In this document: positions 10,997 to 24,042 of the stretch, one piece after another
How the letters are laid out: every line of letters begins with the position of its first letter
Position numbering within the stretch: the stretch's first letter is position 1
NCBI GenBank assembly: GCA_963383645.1
Contig: OY726569.1
Span: forward strand, 73,386,635 to 73,450,634
Direction: 5' to 3'
From: Muscardinus avellanarius
Lineage: Eukaryota > Chordata > Mammalia > Rodentia > Gliridae
Length of the DNA: 64,000 bases
The notes under the pieces: generated by a model
Databases searched by the model: none
The model's input: only the letters and a program-made list of their open reading frames with translations
What the model was told of the DNA's origin: nothing
Made by a program: the position numbers and the translations under genes

Positions 10997-11708
10997 AAAA
11001 AAAAGGAAGGGAAGAGAGGGTTTCAGGCCCTGAACAGTGCTGGATTCCTCTGATTTTAGTTGAAGTTGAAAAGAAGATAACCTCACTGGGGTCTAGAAAC
11101 AGATTCTACTGTGTTGACAATGTGTGTAATGCAAAGTTCCTTCATTACAGAAAGCCTATGGGGGCCTGCACGTGATGCAACCCACGGCTCTGGGTGGGAT
11201 TGCTTGGTATTTTCATACTGATGGAAATAGTGGCCTTGTTGATCTCAGAGAGTCCCAGATTAAGCTGATTTCTCTATTTTTAATCTCTCCGGAAATAGGC
11301 AAAAAAGAGAAGACTAATTGCAAACAGACCAAACTTTACATAGGAAATATGTAGGTCCCCCGAGACACCTAGAAAGTGTCTGAAACTCTAACTGCCCCTG
11401 CCTCCCCACCCTTCTCCCCAGAGCCCTGTAGACTGCACCCAGGGAGCACGAGGCTGTGGGAAGGTCTGTGGTCAGATGTCCAGCTGCAGCCTTGGCCTGG
11501 CCCAACAAGCCAAGCCGGCCAGCCCACTGGGCCCGGGGGCAGGGGCTCTGGATGAGAAACAGGAAGACATTTGCCCACAGCTTGCACCATGGTTTTGGGA
11601 AAGTTCTTTGTTCTCTTACCCCCATTATTTGGGGTTTTTTTGGTCTTTCTCTATTCTGTGCTTGTCAAATTCCAGGCATGGGAGGATTTCAAGCAACACT
11701 ATCAAGCC

Positions 11709-11711
<3 letters not shown>
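10997..11711. other. unassigned sequence
   Basis: No repeat or gene is recognised. Confidence 0.4.

Positions 11712-11754
<43 letters not shown>
11712..11754 (+). repeat. (CA)n microsatellite
   Basis: About 21 CA units, not attached to a SINE tail. The histidine-threonine frames crossing it are artefacts. Confidence 0.97.
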
Positions 11755-11757
<3 letters not shown>

Positions 11758-11914
11758 CCCCACTCCATCATATTCCCACCACAATCCTATTTACCACACA
11801 GCCCTGGGATGTGTAGCCAAGTGGGGCCCAAGTGAAGCTTTGAGACAGTTCACATGGCCTCAGCCTTCCAAGAGGGCTCCAGAGTTAAAGTCCCAGCCAG
11901 AACCCTGGGCCTTA

Positions 11915-12005
11915 CTGGCAGCTGCACTGCTGGATCACTGTGGGAGGTGGGACAAGGCCCTGTGGCCTGCTGTGCCTCAGTTTCCCTGCCTGTCAGTTTG
12001 GACAA
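11915..12005 (+). mobile_element. MIR fragment
   Basis: CTGTGCCTCAGTTTCCCTGCCTGTCAG is a good match to the MIR core. Little remains on either side. Confidence 0.55.
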
Positions 12006-12094
12006 CCATGACCGCAGCTAATTCTGAATTGTCTGCCTGCTGGTGAGACTGGGCACTGAGGGAGTCGGGGGGGAGGCTCAGATTTATGGCACGG

Positions 12095-12340
12095 AAGTCC
12101 CAGAATGAGTCAGAGAAGAGAGAGACCAAAATAGACCAGGAGCCCAGCGCCCAGAAAGGCAGCCAGAGAAGATTAGACACGCTGCGGAGAGAACCGTCCG
12201 ATGACTTTATTGAGGCGCTTGCTCATAAACAGCCACTGTGTTTTTGTAACTTCCACAGACCAGGCCGACCCTGCCTTGTGACGGGAAGTTTGGGATTGGG
12301 GCTGTCCGTGGGCCCTGCTGTTGCCGAGGTCGCCCTGGGA
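12095..12340. promoter_or_regulatory. candidate noncoding regulatory element (speculative)
   Basis: A repeat-free block contains a perfect AP-1 site TGAGTCA (12106-12112) and a distinctive stretch, TGACTTTATTGAGGCGCTTG, with intact CpGs near 12203. Single motifs occur by chance, so only conservation would make this real. Confidence 0.2.
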
Positions 12341-13519
12341 GCTGGGGCGCTTCCAAAGGAAATCAGCGTGGGGCTCTGGGGCTTGGCGCAATGGCTGGAC
12401 AGATGGACGGCCTTTGAGTGAGAGAGTCATGGTTGTGAGGCCGGGAGGAGTGGCAAGTGGCCTCCTGCTGCCACTGTGTTGGGGGGGGGGTGAGTCTTTC
12501 TTTATGGGACACTTCTGCTGTGAAGCCCCTCTTCCCTTGAATTTGCCTTTTGGTTTCATGAATCCATGTCAGGGCAGTTGGCCAGGGGCATGGACACTAA
12601 AAGGGCCCAAGAACTGCTGCCTCAGTTCCCATTGGTGAAAGCCAGTCTCCAGCGATCCCCAGCAACCCCCAGCAATGTCTTCTTTTCTCACATCTTGACC
12701 CATCACATCCTCTTGTCTCATTACAAGGTCCATTTTTGCTCTTCTGGCCATTTGCTGCTTTGGATTCTCCTTCCTGTGGAGAGCAGCTCAGTCAGACTCA
12801 TTCTACCCCAATCTTCCACCGGAACACTTCAGGTAACAATGGAATAACATGATTCACGGTTAACAGCAACACGGTCTGTGGCCACTTGTGCATTTATACA
12901 TAGGGGCTCATGTTCAGCACCAAAGACCCTTTTTTTCCCACCACTAGGAGCTCTGAGCCACCCATCCAACTCCCGTTCATCTCTGCTGGAAACACTACCA
13001 GCCAAGGCGAGCCAAGCCAAGCAGGTGTCTGTGGGCTCTGAGACCCTCCAAGGACGAGAGTTTCTTCTGCGGCTACCAGATTGCAACCTAATGCCAGCCA
13101 GCTCCTGGCGTCTGCCACTGGCCCTCCCAAGATGAAGACACAGCCCAAGCACTTGATTTAGCATCTTCCCAGGCCAGCTCCATTCTCAGAATGAAATTCC
13201 CTGCCCAGGAAAAGCCAGCCTGGACTGTCCATGGGGCACTCGTGATAACTGGGCAAACTACCCATCCTGGTAGTTATACATATACTCAGTGGGTCAGTAT
13301 GAGGAAGGAGACAGGAAGATGACATCCAAGACAAATGTCAGACTGCTGGCAATACATCCTTATCTAGAAAATAGCGCACAAGAACTGACAGCAAAAAGGA
13401 AGCTTCAAAACCCCTCCATAATGGAGCCCTATCCTCTTCCTCCATCCACTCTACCACACCTTTCCTCTTCACGAACTCCCTTGGCCCCTGGTCCTACAGA
13501 CCCCTCCCGTATCCTCCTT
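12341..13519. other. unassigned sequence
   Basis: An 11-G run lies at 12480-12490. No repeat or exon is recognised. Confidence 0.4.
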
Positions 13520-13860
13520 TAGCCTTGCTCCTTGTCCTTGCTCATTCCACTCCCTTTGCTCAGAATACCTAATTATCTTCTTCCCAGCTCCTGAGACGTC
13601 CAGTTCTAACAAGGCCATCCTGAAACCTCACCCCGCTTCCCAACAAACCTGAAGCCTGGGACCTACACTGCCTCTCTTTCCCTACTCGCTGCCCCTTGGC
13701 AACTCTGCACAGTTCGTTTCTTTATTGAAGACTGTCTTACGCATTCTCTGTTGCGGGTGTGCTGGTCTTGTCCCTCTAATGACTCTGTATGTCCCCTAAC
13801 CTTGTCCTAGAATTCTTTGTATACCCCCAAGGATGCTCCACAGTACTCAAAATACTACTG
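13520..13860 (+). mobile_element. L2 LINE 3' fragment
   Basis: The order CTTGCTCATTCCACTCCCTTTGC, CCTAATTATCTTCTTCCCAG, then TTTGTATACCCCCAAGGATGC follows the L2 3' end. Divergence is high. Confidence 0.55.
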
Positions 13861-15364
13861 GACCTTAGGCAAGACTATGGATTTGACTGGTTATCTAAGA
13901 AGGAACTCAAGGAACCATAAAGATATCTAGGAAGAACTATAGAAATGTTTAACAAAACTGAGTATAGGCCCAGGTGGTCCCTTCTTGGGACTGTAGAATA
14001 ACAGGTTTTCCTTCCTAGGTAATCCCCTGATGTCCCAGCATCCCACAGAGGCCCAAGAAGGTGATGATTGGCTGAACAGTGTCCTGCAATCAAACAAGGC
14101 CATAAATTCAAAGCCGGAGATGCTAAACAATGTTAGCTTTACAACTCCAGGTGATGAGAAAGGGATTTATAGAGCCAGTGACATGTTTGAAGCAGAGAGT
14201 CCCAAAGGCTAATGTTTTAAGCTGGACATCCTGAGACCCTGGTGTTTCTGTTTTTATTCTCCTCCCCGTTCTTCTCTCCTGGAGCCCCTGGAACTTTCCA
14301 TGCAATTTGGACAAAAGCATGAGTCCTCTATTGTTTCTCAATCCTTATTCGGCTAGGGAAGGATCTTAAAACTGCTTTGTGGAAGGGTGATTTGTGATGA
14401 GTGGAAAACATTCTGACGCCTCAACATGACATTTGCCATTACACCAAAACTTCCATCAGAGAATTTCAAAATTCTAGGCAGAGACGGAGGCCTTTCTGCC
14501 CTCAAGAATTCCAAGGGCAGAGAGGCTGGGAATGCCCATCTTGGTCCAAAGGCTCTGGAGAGTTCAGGTATACCTATTTAAAAATCTTCTTCTCTTACCC
14601 TCTTTTTCATATTGGATAACAGTGCCTGGGGCAAATCTGTAAACAGAGGGTGGGAACCTAAAACTTTTCTATTTATATGGCCCAGGAAAAAAAAAAAGGA
14701 GACAATCAATGTTTTCTTTCAGAGCAATCTAGATAGTACTAGCCAAAAAACAAATTACAAACAGCTACACAAGCATCAGGGAAGTCCCATAGATCATAAG
14801 AGATGGAAAATAACCATGAGATCACCACATTTATCTCCCCCAGGGCCTGCACAGCAGGATGTGGCTCTATAGTCCCCATCTGAGGGTGCTTGGGTCAGTA
14901 CCTCTCTCGTGCTTTGCATGGTGAACAGTGCTCCGGATTAATCTTCCATGCATCCCCCAAAGACAGGCAGCACCGACAAAACATGTTCCTCATGCAAGGG
15001 AATTAAGTCCAGAACATCCTCTACTGGGTGGTTTTTTGCTGTTTATAAACAACTCTAGAGGCTCATCCATGGTTCACCCAATGTGCTGACTAGTTCTAGG
15101 CACCAGCCAGACCTGGCCAAGCTTAAACACACACCAAGCCCTGTAGAGACTGTAAGGCCCAGGCCCAACTTTTAGAAGCTGTCGAAGCAGGGAGGAAAAA
15201 AAATAAAGAAAGAAAGAAAAAAACCTATCTATTTGTGTGTTAAGAAATGCAGATGGCTAATCTGTGCCAGGAAAACAAATAAAAGTCACGAGCTATAAAT
15301 AATTTGGACATTTTTGTTCTCACCAAAGGAAGCCTACAAAGTGAAACACATACACACACACAGT
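13861..15364. other. unassigned sequence
   Basis: No repeat family is recognised. Around 15235-15345 the sequence looks low in decay (for example GCTATAAATAATTTGG, MEF2-like), but nothing firm can be said. Confidence 0.35.
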
Positions 15365-15660
15365 TTTCCCTCCTAATTACAATAAATACATGCCCAATGC
15401 AAATAACTTGGAAAATATAGAAAATACAAGTAGAAAACTATTGATAGTATTCTGTTGCATTTCCTTTCAGTATTTTTCTATGAATAATCACCTATATAAT
15501 ATATATTATGTGTTACACTACATATTACATAAGTGAAGAGGAATATAGCTATTTTTCTAATTTTCTTATATATGAATATATGTATATTTCATAAAATTTC
15601 ACATAAAATATAAAAATATCGGTTTTGTTTATAAATTCCTATTCTGAGGTAACATATATC
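15365..15660. mobile_element. possible old L1 3' relic
   Basis: AACTTGGAAAATATAGAAAAT, then TTTCCTTTCAGTATTTTTCTATG, then TATA-rich sequence matches a word order common in old L1M 3' regions. The orientation is not certain. Confidence 0.4.
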
Positions 15661-17139
15661 AGAGGTAGAAAAATCAGAAAATGCATATGAACTAAAAGAA
15701 CAAAATGAAAGTCACTTATGTTTACTCAGAAAAGAGCACTTTCAGGTGTTGTATGCCTTTGTCATTGATTCTAAACATACATGCATAAGTATAAATGGTA
15801 TGACCAGTTATGCAGAGATGGTATACTATCATACCTAGATGTATGTTCCATCTTCCAAGCCTGCCAGAGATATACCAATGAACACCTTTAGTCAAGACAC
15901 CTCCCACCCCCTGTGAGTCATCTCATGCTGTGGCTTACCAGTCATGGGCCCACCTGTTCTCTTCCTGCTGTAAAAGAGACCCAACCTGGGAAGATGGGCC
16001 ACTACTCAGGCTTGAGGGTCCACACTGACTTGAGTTTCCAGAAGCTTTGTGAAATGAAGACTCTTAAATTTAAACATCTTCTTTCTACATGACCAGGCAG
16101 TCTGAGAATGGAACTTTACTCTAAGCCATAGTGCAGGAGAAAAAAAACAGTAGATAACTTCAAGAAATTTTCCTCCAGGTGAGTGGGAGGTTCTTCCAAG
16201 CCAAAAGAAGCAAGGCAGCATTAAGGCAAACAGATTTTTCCTTCCTCCCTTACAGGAGATCATGTCTCAGGGCCTGGGCTATTATTATCCAGAGGGAGTT
16301 GGGGAGATCTAAAACAATCTGGGTGGGGGCCTTGCTTTTCTGAAATACAGTATGAGAGTTCAAGTCCCTTGCACTTTCCTGGCAACATGGTAGCACGCAC
16401 GGTTTAGAAATGAGCAGAGAGAGGCAGCTCAGCGTCCAGGCGAATGGACAGAAAGCAGCTCACCTATGCTCACAGCTGGCTTGGGTGCTAGGGGATTCTT
16501 GATTCCTTTATGGGAAGCATAGCAACAGAAGTGCTGAGAAAGGGCCTGGGGTTGGCACGTACGGGCCATGGTTATTCTTGACCTTCCGTTCTATGTCAAG
16601 GGCAGGGGAATATGGCTAATCCAATAATTTTCAAGTATAATTCAATTCAATATTACTCAGCTGAGTTCCTACCTGACATGAGCAAAATGAGACCCTTTCC
16701 TCAATGAACTAAAAATCTAAAGAGTTTCATTCATTCTACACCACAAGCTGTAAAACTTGAACCAAGGCAGATGCTGAAGGAGCCCAGATATGGGGAGATG
16801 GCAGCATGGGGCTGTCCAGGCTCTGGGATGGTTAGCCCAGGCACTGTTCACTCATCATATGCTCCATGGCCTTTCTCTTTTCCTTTGTCCTTGAGCTCAG
16901 CTATGTCTTCTTAATTTTCCTTCCCCACCTACACCACACAGCTCTTCTTTCACATTTTGCTCCCATGAGTTTTGGAGTATTGATGAGAACGGCAAACCTA
17001 GCTCAGAAAGGGCCACGCTCGTGGTGAGAAAGACAGAAATATGGGACCAGAATGATAATTCAGGGGTGGCAAACTGATAATAGTACCTGTGACTATCACT
17101 CTCATTTATCACTTTTAATTATTGTTTTTGTGTGTATGT
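15661..17139. other. unassigned sequence
   Basis: No repeat or gene is recognised. Confidence 0.4.
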
Positions 17140-17293
17140 GTGGTCGTAGGGATGGGACCCAGGGGCATTCTACCACTCCAATCCCTTTTTTAATTTTTTT
17201 ATTTTGAAACAGAGTCTGGCCAAGTTGCTGAGGCTGACCTCCAATCTGTCTCAGCCTCCCAAGTCCTGGAATTGCAGGCATGCCCAACCTGCC
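17140..17293 (-). mobile_element. old B1-dID SINE
   Basis: A diverged reverse copy: GGGATGGGACCCAGGGGCATTC for the ID half, then TTTTGAAACAGAGTCTGGCC and CAGGCATGCCCAACC for a shortened B1 half. Confidence 0.75.
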
Positions 17294-17397
17294 TAACTAA
17301 TTTTTCTTACTCTGCACTAGGCACAGACTAGGTGTTTTACATACATAGTATTAATGCATGCATTTGAGTTATGACTTAACAGAAACATGGGAGCTCA

Positions 17398-17421
17398 TGT
17401 ATGTATGTATGTATGTATGTA
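17398..17421 (+). repeat. (TATG)n microsatellite
   Basis: Five to six TATG units. Confidence 0.9.
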
Positions 17422-17424
17422 ACA

Positions 17425-17545
17425 ACCTATAAGGTGCAGCTATGATCCTCATCTCAGAGATGTGAAACTCAGGTTCAGAGAGGCTAAAGTGATTGCCCAG
17501 GATCACACAGGGAGCAAATGGAAGCCAGAACCCCCGTCCTGGAAG
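17425..17545 (-). mobile_element. MIR
   Basis: CTCATCTCAGAGATGTGAAACTC and GATTGCCCAGGATCACACAG are the reverse of the MIR core. Confidence 0.75.
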
Positions 17546-18889
17546 GCTGGTTCTAGACATCTACCTCACAGTAGGCAATAATTAGGGACACCAAATACTG
17601 TGTCCTAGAACAAGGCAAGTAGCTGTACTTGGTGTGAGAGTACAGGCTGCCCACAAAAGCACCAGGGAATCTAAAACCACCCATAAGATCTTTTGGAAGA
17701 TGTCCCCACAGGCAGGGTGCCGGGCGTCTATGGTTCCTGTTTTGTGGCTCTAGAGACTAAGACCTGGGAGACGGGGGCTTATGCAGCGTGCCACAGTTGC
17801 AGAGTAGCTGTTGGGGAGGAATTTGCACCTGCTTGCACGCTATGGGAGGGTGGACATGTCTGCACCTGCGCAGGGCTGCTGAGGAGCCAGGTGTGGTGAG
17901 CCCCCTGCTAAGGAATGCAGCTAGGAAAGGCACCCTTTGTCTTGCTCTGGTGGCTTTCAAGAAGGAAAAAAAAAACCCAGAAGTCTCTGCAGGTATCCAT
18001 TCATGTGCTTAGTGCCTGAGCTACAGGGACAATGACAAGCCTCTCCACCCAGCACCCCTGGACTGTGTCTCCACAAGCAGGCAGGGCCAGCAGAAGGTCA
18101 GGATTAAGCTGTGTTCCTAGGGTGAGGGTGGAGGTGGCCTGAAGCCAGTGGTCCTTGAAAGCACAGAATGTGGACCCCCAGAGCCAAAGGCCTCAGAGGA
18201 GCAGTTGATATTTTATCTCTTTCAGTCCTGATGGAGGACTGATGGAGGAACCAGGCATGCTCCTCCTTGAGGGCTCAGATGGGGAAACAGAGGCTCGGGT
18301 AGAAGCTAGAAACTGATCTCTGGCCTCTTACACCAAATTTTCTGACCTTTAGTTCAGGTCCATCTTCACATATACCAGACTGTCTTGAGCACCCACAACG
18401 TTTAAAATGTCAAGCAGCATAGGGAATCTCTTGAGCCTAAATAGGATTGCTCTGGAGAATCAGTTTGTGGAAACCCTAGCATCCAGGGAAGATGGATTTG
18501 CTTGTTTGCCCAATGACTGATGACCTTGGGCCAAACCTGGAGAATGGATAGACCTGCAGCTCCTTAACTAACCTTCAACTACACAATTTGTCCTGCTCTT
18601 TCCTCTTCACACCAGACCTGACACTTTCACACAAGACCCTTCCTGTCCTGGGTATCTGTCTTCCTGCCCCTTTGCCAAGCTCCTCTCTTGAAAATATTTC
18701 TTAAAAATTTTTCTCCTACAATGAGACCAGATCTATCTCCATGAAAGGAACATTACATAGCCCTCTCTGTTTGCCATATTGCTCCTCCTCAGTTCTGTGC
18801 CCTGGGCATGGATTCTGCCCTGGTACCCTCCCTCTTCTCTGTCCTATATGCTGAAGTGTGCTTGTAGTTGTTTTGCCAAAGTAAAGGAA
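17546..18889. other. unassigned sequence
   Basis: A short MIR-like piece (GATGGGGAAACAGAGGCTCGG, about 18280-18300) is the only repeat suspected. No exon is recognised. Confidence 0.4.
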
Positions 18890-19241
18890 GTTGTTGTTTG
18901 ATTTGTATTTAGAGTCTCTCCCCCACATCTCACACAGATAAGGCAGAAATGTTAAAGGTATGGCTTGGTTGCCAAGGAAAGGCCCTTGAAGGTTTGGCCT
19001 TAGGAACTATAAAATATCCTTTAACCCCTTTCTATCTCTACTTCCAGCCTCCATGATATGAGCGCAGAGCCTTTGCTCTCTTTCTTCTCCCTTTCCCATG
19101 CTTTGAGCTCCACACACTTTACTTGGCCTAATGTGGACTGAACCCTGAAATCTCCAGAACTGTGAGCAAATGAATCTACTTCCTCTAAGTTGTGACGGTC
19201 AGGTATTTTGGATTACAGCAGTTAGAATGCTGACTAAAACA
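18890..19241 (+). mobile_element. MaLR (ERVL-type) solo LTR
   Basis: The LTR starts near TGTTGTTTGATTTG and ends GCTGACTAAAACA. CCTTGAAGG, ATGTGGACTGAACCC, CAGAACTGTGAGCAAATGAAT and GGTCAGGTATTTTGG are in the order of rodent MaLR LTRs. No internal retroviral sequence is adjacent. Confidence 0.65.
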
Positions 19242-19540
19242 ACTGAGTTAGACACCCTACACACCCAAAGGCATTGGAATCATTCCAGAAGCTTCTAGTC
19301 CAGCTAGGACTGTAATGGTGATGGCCCCAAGGTCTCAGCCAAGTTCTCCTGAACCAGTGTTACTACAGTGAGGCCCCTTTAAGTACGCTGATCCAGGCTG
19401 GTAGGGTGCATCTGTGCATACAGAAGCAGAAATCATCAGCACATCTAGCTCTTCCCATCTCCCTCAGCTGTTCCCTTGTCCTCTGCAAATTCTCTATCTC
19501 TACTTTCACAAGGTGATAGAGACCCAGCTCCTTTCCCCAT

Positions 19541-19732
19541 GCCAGGCTCTGTGTGAAGCACTCACATGCTTTATCTCATTAATCCACTTACAACCTCATG
19601 AGGTGGATATTTTTATCCACATTTTACAGATAAGAAAAATTTGACACAGAGAGATAAAATAACTTGCTCAAGGTTATATAGCTAGTTAAATGGCAAGGCC
19701 CAGATCTGAACAACCACATTCCTAATCACTGA
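19541..19732 (-). mobile_element. MIR
   Basis: TGTGTGAAGCACTCACATGC, CATTTTACAGATAAG and AACTTGCTCAAGG form a clear reverse MIR. Confidence 0.85.
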
Positions 19733-19959
19733 GCTCCGTCATCTCCTTCAGTCTATCTGAGCTAGTCAAGACCATCCTCAGGGACACCTGTTTCTGTATC
19801 AAGCTCTGCCTTAAACCTATCCCATCCTCACTGCCACGGGTCACCAACCTGAGCCAAATCTGAGCTGGTTGAACTTGATGAAAGAATAGATTGCTATTTG
19901 GAACAATTTTTAAGACAGAAAAGAGTGAGAATAATGCTCTGTTTTACTCTCTTTTGGGG

Positions 19960-20105
19960 GCCACTATTTACTGAGAGCCTTCTGTGTCCCCAACACCTGC
20001 CTGGATCCCAGATGAAATAAACAAAAGCCCTGCCCTTGTGGAGCTTGCCAGCTGGTAAATGGCATAGCATGTTGTGTGATTATAAGAGCTAAGGAGAAAG
20101 ACAAA
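19960..20105 (-). mobile_element. L2 LINE 3' end
   Basis: TTTACTGAGAGCCTTCTGTG through CCCTGCCCTTGTGGAGCTTG is the reverse complement of the L2 3' end. Confidence 0.6.
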
Positions 20106-20744
20106 TCCAGGAAGGAAGGGTGAGAGTACACATGAGGGGCTGCCTCCCTGCCCAGGGAGCTGAGACCTCTGCTTCCAATGAAGATGAGTCCTGCCCTCAG
20201 GCAGTATGGTGATGAGACTGTGAGTGTTATAGGGGATGGAGGTGTAGCTAGACCCACTCATTTCTGCATTTCTAATATGGAGCCATGGCAGCCCATCTGG
20301 AGCTCTAGTTTTCTTGTATGGAATGACCTTGCTGAGCATGACCAGGTGTACAGACTTACTCCAATTACCAATGAACAGAGGAGCTCTTTACAAAATTCTC
20401 ATCCTAGGCTTCTTCCCTCTTCTAACGCCCTCCTTCCCTCCTTCCTGCCTCTGCCCCCAGCCCCTTAAATTGGTTCATGCTAAAGCCATGAAGAGTAAGT
20501 CTACTTGAATAACAGCAGCAGAAGCAAAAACAACAACACAAAAACTAGAAAAGTAAATTTGTTCGCCAAAAGAATCTCATACTTCCACTCAATGTACTTA
20601 ATTTTAAAACTTCACAGTAAGAGAGAAAAGGAAATTGGTACTTAGGACCTCCTAAATACCTGTCCTTTATACCTGTTATCTCTTTCCAACCAACCCTCAC
20701 TGCCAATGTACGACCCATGCATTATCATCTCCACTTTGTAAGTT
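20106..20744. other. unassigned sequence
   Basis: No repeat or gene is recognised. Confidence 0.4.
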
Positions 20745-20757
20745 AAAAAGAACCAAG

Positions 20758-20965
20758 AGCCAGGCGTGGTGGCGCACGCTTGTAATCCCCACACTTGGGA
20801 GGCTGAGACAGGAGGATTGCACAGGTTCGAAGTCAGCCTCAGCTACTTAGTGAGGCTCTCAGTAACTTAGTGAGACCCTGTTTCTAATAAAAAATAAATA
20901 AAAATAGGTCTGGGAGTATAGCCCAGAGGTAGAAAGCCCCTGGGTTTCACCCCCAATACCACCAA
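20758..20965 (+). mobile_element. B1-dID SINE
   Basis: Full dimer, intermediate between the two subtypes (B1 half with AATCCCCACACTTGGGAGG, ID half with AGAAAGCCCCTGGG). AAAAAGAACCAAG lies on both sides (20745-20757 and about 20966-20978). Confidence 0.93.
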
Positions 20966-20979
20966 AAAAAGAACCAAGG

Positions 20980-21702
20980 CTTGAAAAGGTAAAGTCACCT
21001 TAGCAAAGTTACATAAATATCAAGGTTGAGTCTTTAGCCAGATGTGTCTCCCCCCAAAGTGTGTGTTATTTCTATTTTTTCCATTTAAGTCTCCACACAG
21101 CCAAACATGTAGAAAGAGTAACGTTGGGGAAAAAAAAAAAACTCCTTAACTTCCCAGTGCCTCCATTTCCCATCTGTAAGATGCTGATAGCTCACTTAGC
21201 TGCCTTCCTTACATTCTGTTCTGGTGCTCATGTATGTGAGTTCCTGCAGAGGAACAGTCTTTAGGAGTTCAAGGTACTGTGAATGTATAATATTCATCCT
21301 CTCCTTGAATTTGGAAGTAATTTTGGCTTTCCTGTCATCTGACCTTGTTGGTATCCAGTGAAATGCTTCAGTTTAATGTATCTGGTTTATTTTTCACAAT
21401 TCTTTTCTGATGAAAGTCTCTGCTCCTGGCTGTAAGTTGAAGGAGCTAGGTTACTCTCTTCCTAACACTTAATAGCCCCTCTTTGACAGCTGCTCCTCAG
21501 GCATGTGCCTTTTTGCTGAGTTGTAGGTATTCAATAATGTTCTTTTTTTTCTGCGACCCCCAAGGGTGTGGTCTACACCTACTCCTTCCCAGAGTGTGCT
21601 GGTAGATGGCTAACAGCTGGCTTTCCAGCTGCAGATCTGACACGAAAACTGACCATTTGGTGTACAGTAATGAGTAATAAAAAAAACAAAACAAGAAAGA
21701 TG
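20980..21702. other. unassigned sequence
   Basis: No repeat or gene is recognised. Confidence 0.4.
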
Positions 21703-21704
21703 TA

Positions 21705-21900
21705 ACCATGTTCCTCAGAACAATGTCTCCGTGGACCACAGACTGCATAAAGGATGGTGATCCCATAAGACTATTTCAGCCAGAAATGTGGCAGTCATCG
21801 CACTCTGAGTATGTGCACTCTATGAGATTCTTATAACAACGCAATCACCTAGCACCACATTCTATAGATTGCATCCCCGTCAGGAAGCATCGCATGATTG
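21705..21900 (+). mobile_element. Tigger-family nonautonomous DNA transposon (MER8-like)
   Basis: GGATGGTGATCCCATAAGAC near the left end and GCACTCTATGAGATTCTTAT, CATCCCCGTCAGGAAGC, then GCATGATTG at the right end match the ends of a MER8/Tigger3-type element. TA dinucleotides at 21703-21704 and 21901-21902 fit the TA target of this superfamily. No transposase is encoded. Confidence 0.7.
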
Positions 21901-21902
21901 TA

Positions 21903-22240
21903 TCCTAAAGCACCACTGGTTATGCCGTGACATGAGCGACTTCTTTGCTAAATCGAATGCTAGTTTTTGAAAACTGGGAGAATATCCCCTCACTATTCTT
22001 TTATTCACAATGCCATTGATATAGACACAACACACTTTTACATTTAATCTAATTTATTAATATTTTCTACATCACCTTCTTAAGTTGAGGTTATCGACAA
22101 AACAAGAAATAGATCTCTAAGCACAGAAATTTGCCAATTTCTGTGGTATAAAGAATCTTGCCATGGTCAATTTCCAGCTACTAATGTGATGTTACTGGAT
22201 GTTGAATTAGGCTGAGATTTTTAGTAGCATGCTATAGTAC
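21903..22240. other. unassigned sequence
   Basis: No repeat or gene is recognised. Confidence 0.4.
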
Positions 22241-22310
22241 TGTGGTGTGTGTGTATGTGTGTGTTTGTGTGTGTGTGTATGTATGTGTGTGTATAGACAC
22301 ACACATATTC
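22241..22310 (+). repeat. imperfect (GT)n/(ATGT)n microsatellite
   Basis: GT units interrupted by ATGT, ending in ATAGACACACACA, so a small hairpin is possible. Confidence 0.9.
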
Positions 22311-23791
22311 CTATCTCCAAGCATAGATCATTATAAATTGTGGAATTGTGGTAAAATAATTAGTGATATGTTTTTAGAATTTATGACTTTTGTTTTTAAT
22401 ATGTCATTTAATTATAATGTTATATCATTTAATTTTTAATAATGTCTGTGTTAAAGAACCAACTCCCCAAATTCCTGAAAAATTGAACAATGGGCTTTCA
22501 CAGGCCAGGGCTCCACTGCCCTGTTCTTCTTCTCATTAGCCTGATGGGCTCTGTGCCATCTGAAGACCACACCCTTCATTAAGTAGCTGTAGCTACTCCA
22601 GGTCCACAGGAATCAAGAGAATATTAGTCAGTGCTCAGCTTCTTAAATAAGCAATGTCCACGGCTTCAGTCCAGTGGACTGACTTAATGATCTGTTTCCT
22701 TCAATAAACTGTGATTTCTGAACCCAGTTCAGATACCTGAGCGCCATCGTAAGCTGAGAATGAAACCCAAAGGCAGTCATGACGTCATAGACTAGGTTTA
22801 AACTTGGCAAGCAGATGACATTCTGAGAAATAGATTGTCTTAGGCTGATTCTGAGTGTTTTTTTAAGCATTAGGCCAAGGCAAAAAATAACCCTTGCAAC
22901 ACATCACTTCACAGCTGGTCAGCCCAAGAGAAGCTATTCTGGGATCTCCAAGCTAAGATGCCTCTTTAAACTCCAGGCAAACTGGAATCGGATTGTAAGG
23001 TTTCTATTTCTGTCTGCGTTTCTGACTTGCTGTGCAAACCCTGGCCAGTTGGTTCCCTGGCTGATGCCTCAGTTTACCCTCTGGCAAAATCAAGTCCACT
23101 GCCTTTACTGAGGACATTAGACTTTTAAACTGCAGAGAGCAAGAAGAGGTAGCTGTAAGAGCCTACCAGAGGGTTGGGGGTGCCTGCCTGAAGTGTCCTT
23201 AATCACTGACGGCTTGGGCAGGAGCGAGGGTAAGTGGAATCTTATAGAAAATGACGCATGAGCGAGCTTTAACAAAGAGGAGGAGGAAGGGGAGTAGGAG
23301 GGAGACAGAGGAGAGAGGGCCTCCAAGCAGCATTCCATGGAAATACAGGGCGAGTGGCTGAAGCCCACGGTGCCCAGCGTTCACTTCCCGGGACAGAGAA
23401 TGCATGCACAAGATGAGCTAGTTACAAGCCGCAGGAAGACGGGCTTAGTGAGTGCGTTTCGTCTGGGTTGGATGAGGAGGGAGTTTCCCCAACAGGGAAA
23501 GAATGTGGTCACTTAAGATTCTGAGCACTTCAAGCCGGGAAGCAATACCAGCCTCCCAGCCCTCTGTGATACCGTGTTCCCGTGTCCCCAATACCCTGTC
23601 CCCAGCCACTGTGTGCTCAGCAGGAGGCATCGTAGTTCTCAAGCGGCAAGCCTCCCTCCTCTGTGAGAGTGGGCAGCCTATAAGAAGCAGCACTAGAGGC
23701 CCCAGCTCCTGCCTCACGCTCCTGCCACCTTGCTCTCCTGGCCAGCAGCTTAAAGGGAAGGACACCAGCACGACTTTAACATCGAGGAGTC
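22311..23791. other. unassigned sequence
   Basis: AT-rich to about 22450. A weak MIR-like stretch (GATGCCTCAGTTTACCC, near 23063) is present. No gene is recognised. Confidence 0.4.
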
Positions 23792-23995
23792 AGAGCCGTG
23801 GTACACATCTGTAATCCCAGTACTTGGGAGGCTAAGACAAGAGGATCACAGGTTCAAAGCCAGCCTTAGCATCTTAGAGAGACTCTCCGCAACTTGGCAA
23901 GACTCTGTTTTAAAATAAAACATTTAAAAAGGGCTGGTGGTGTAGCTCATAGATAGAATGCCCCTGGGTTCAATCCCCAGTTCCAAGAAAAAAAA
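23792..23995 (+). mobile_element. B1-dID SINE
   Basis: Older dimer with GAGCCGTGGTACACATCTG at the start and CAATCCCCAGTTCCAAG plus A tail at the end. Confidence 0.87.
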
Positions 23996-24042
23996 AAATC
24001 TGAGGAACTGAGACCTACAGACATTTAAAGACCTGTTCCAGA

